A stretch of 64,000 nucleotides of DNA from Allacma fusca (Eukaryota > Arthropoda > Collembola > Symphypleona > Sminthuridae), in contig OX359246.1 in assembly GCA_947179485.1 (NCBI GenBank), positions 29,512,001 to 29,576,000 on the forward strand, in the 5' to 3' direction. Positions 63,851 through 64,000 of this stretch are shown here, one piece after another. How positions within the stretch are numbered: position 1 is the stretch's first letter; every line of letters starts with the position of its first letter. A program made the position numbers and the translations under genes. Below the pieces are notes generated by a model. It made no database searches. It was not told the origin of the DNA and was given only the letters and a program-made list of their open reading frames with translations.

Positions 63851-64000
63851 TTATTGCGATGAGTGATCCTCAAGCGTACGCAAATCAGTAACGAGTATTT
63901 CATTTTAACTGTCATTTAGAGATTTACTAAAATTTTGCGTTCCAAATTCCAAGTAATAGTTTTCGTGGTTTCCACCAACTTTGCTACTCCAGTTCCACTA

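Overview
This is AT-rich nuclear DNA from an animal, most likely an arthropod. The genes are split by short GT-AG introns. It carries insect-type seven-helix chemoreceptor genes, a metazoan TBC1D19 orthologue, and a dense load of LINE, Helitron and hAT-like elements. The style of the gustatory-receptor-like proteins makes me think of a springtail (Collembola), but that is an inference from protein style, not a proof.

Layout. 1-4459: no gene seen. 4460-7608 (minus): a complete 12-exon TBC1D19 gene, which I assembled exon by exon with all intron phases agreeing (530 residues). 8353-9494, 14961-15961 and 18044-19128 (all minus): three paralogous four-exon genes for small four-helix membrane proteins. 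A gustatory-receptor-like gene on the plus strand (12011-13369) lies between the first two. 19129-24973: gene-poor. 24974-25764 (plus): a three-exon gene of unknown family. 26390-27826 and 33820-35281 (minus): two related receptor genes separated by a block of hAT-like elements. 36262-43520: a transposon graveyard. It holds a Helitron 3' end with the tail of its helicase, a foldback element, and an essentially full-length LINE with a 15-bp target duplication that itself carries a 391-bp hAT-like insert. 44117-47380: three short elements nested inside one another. 49622-51400 (minus): a receptor pseudogene split by a hAT-like element. 52413-56112: more short terminal-inverted-repeat elements. 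56789-60238 (plus): a Jockey/CR1-like LINE with one nonsense codon. 61014-62553 (minus): an intact receptor gene, sister of the pseudogene.

What stands out. The window contains many short non-autonomous elements with 8-bp target duplications, as hAT elements make. Their interiors are packed with degenerate copies, in both orientations, of one short 'keyword' motif, and the keyword differs between families and starts right beside the terminal repeat. This looks like amplification of subterminal transposase-binding sites across whole elements, each family with its own code word. That reading is inference; the element borders, target duplications and keyword arrays are read directly from the sequence.

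The genes do not form one pathway. The receptors (four intact, one broken) and the three four-helix genes are local duplicate families. TBC1D19 is a single-copy housekeeping-type gene next to them.
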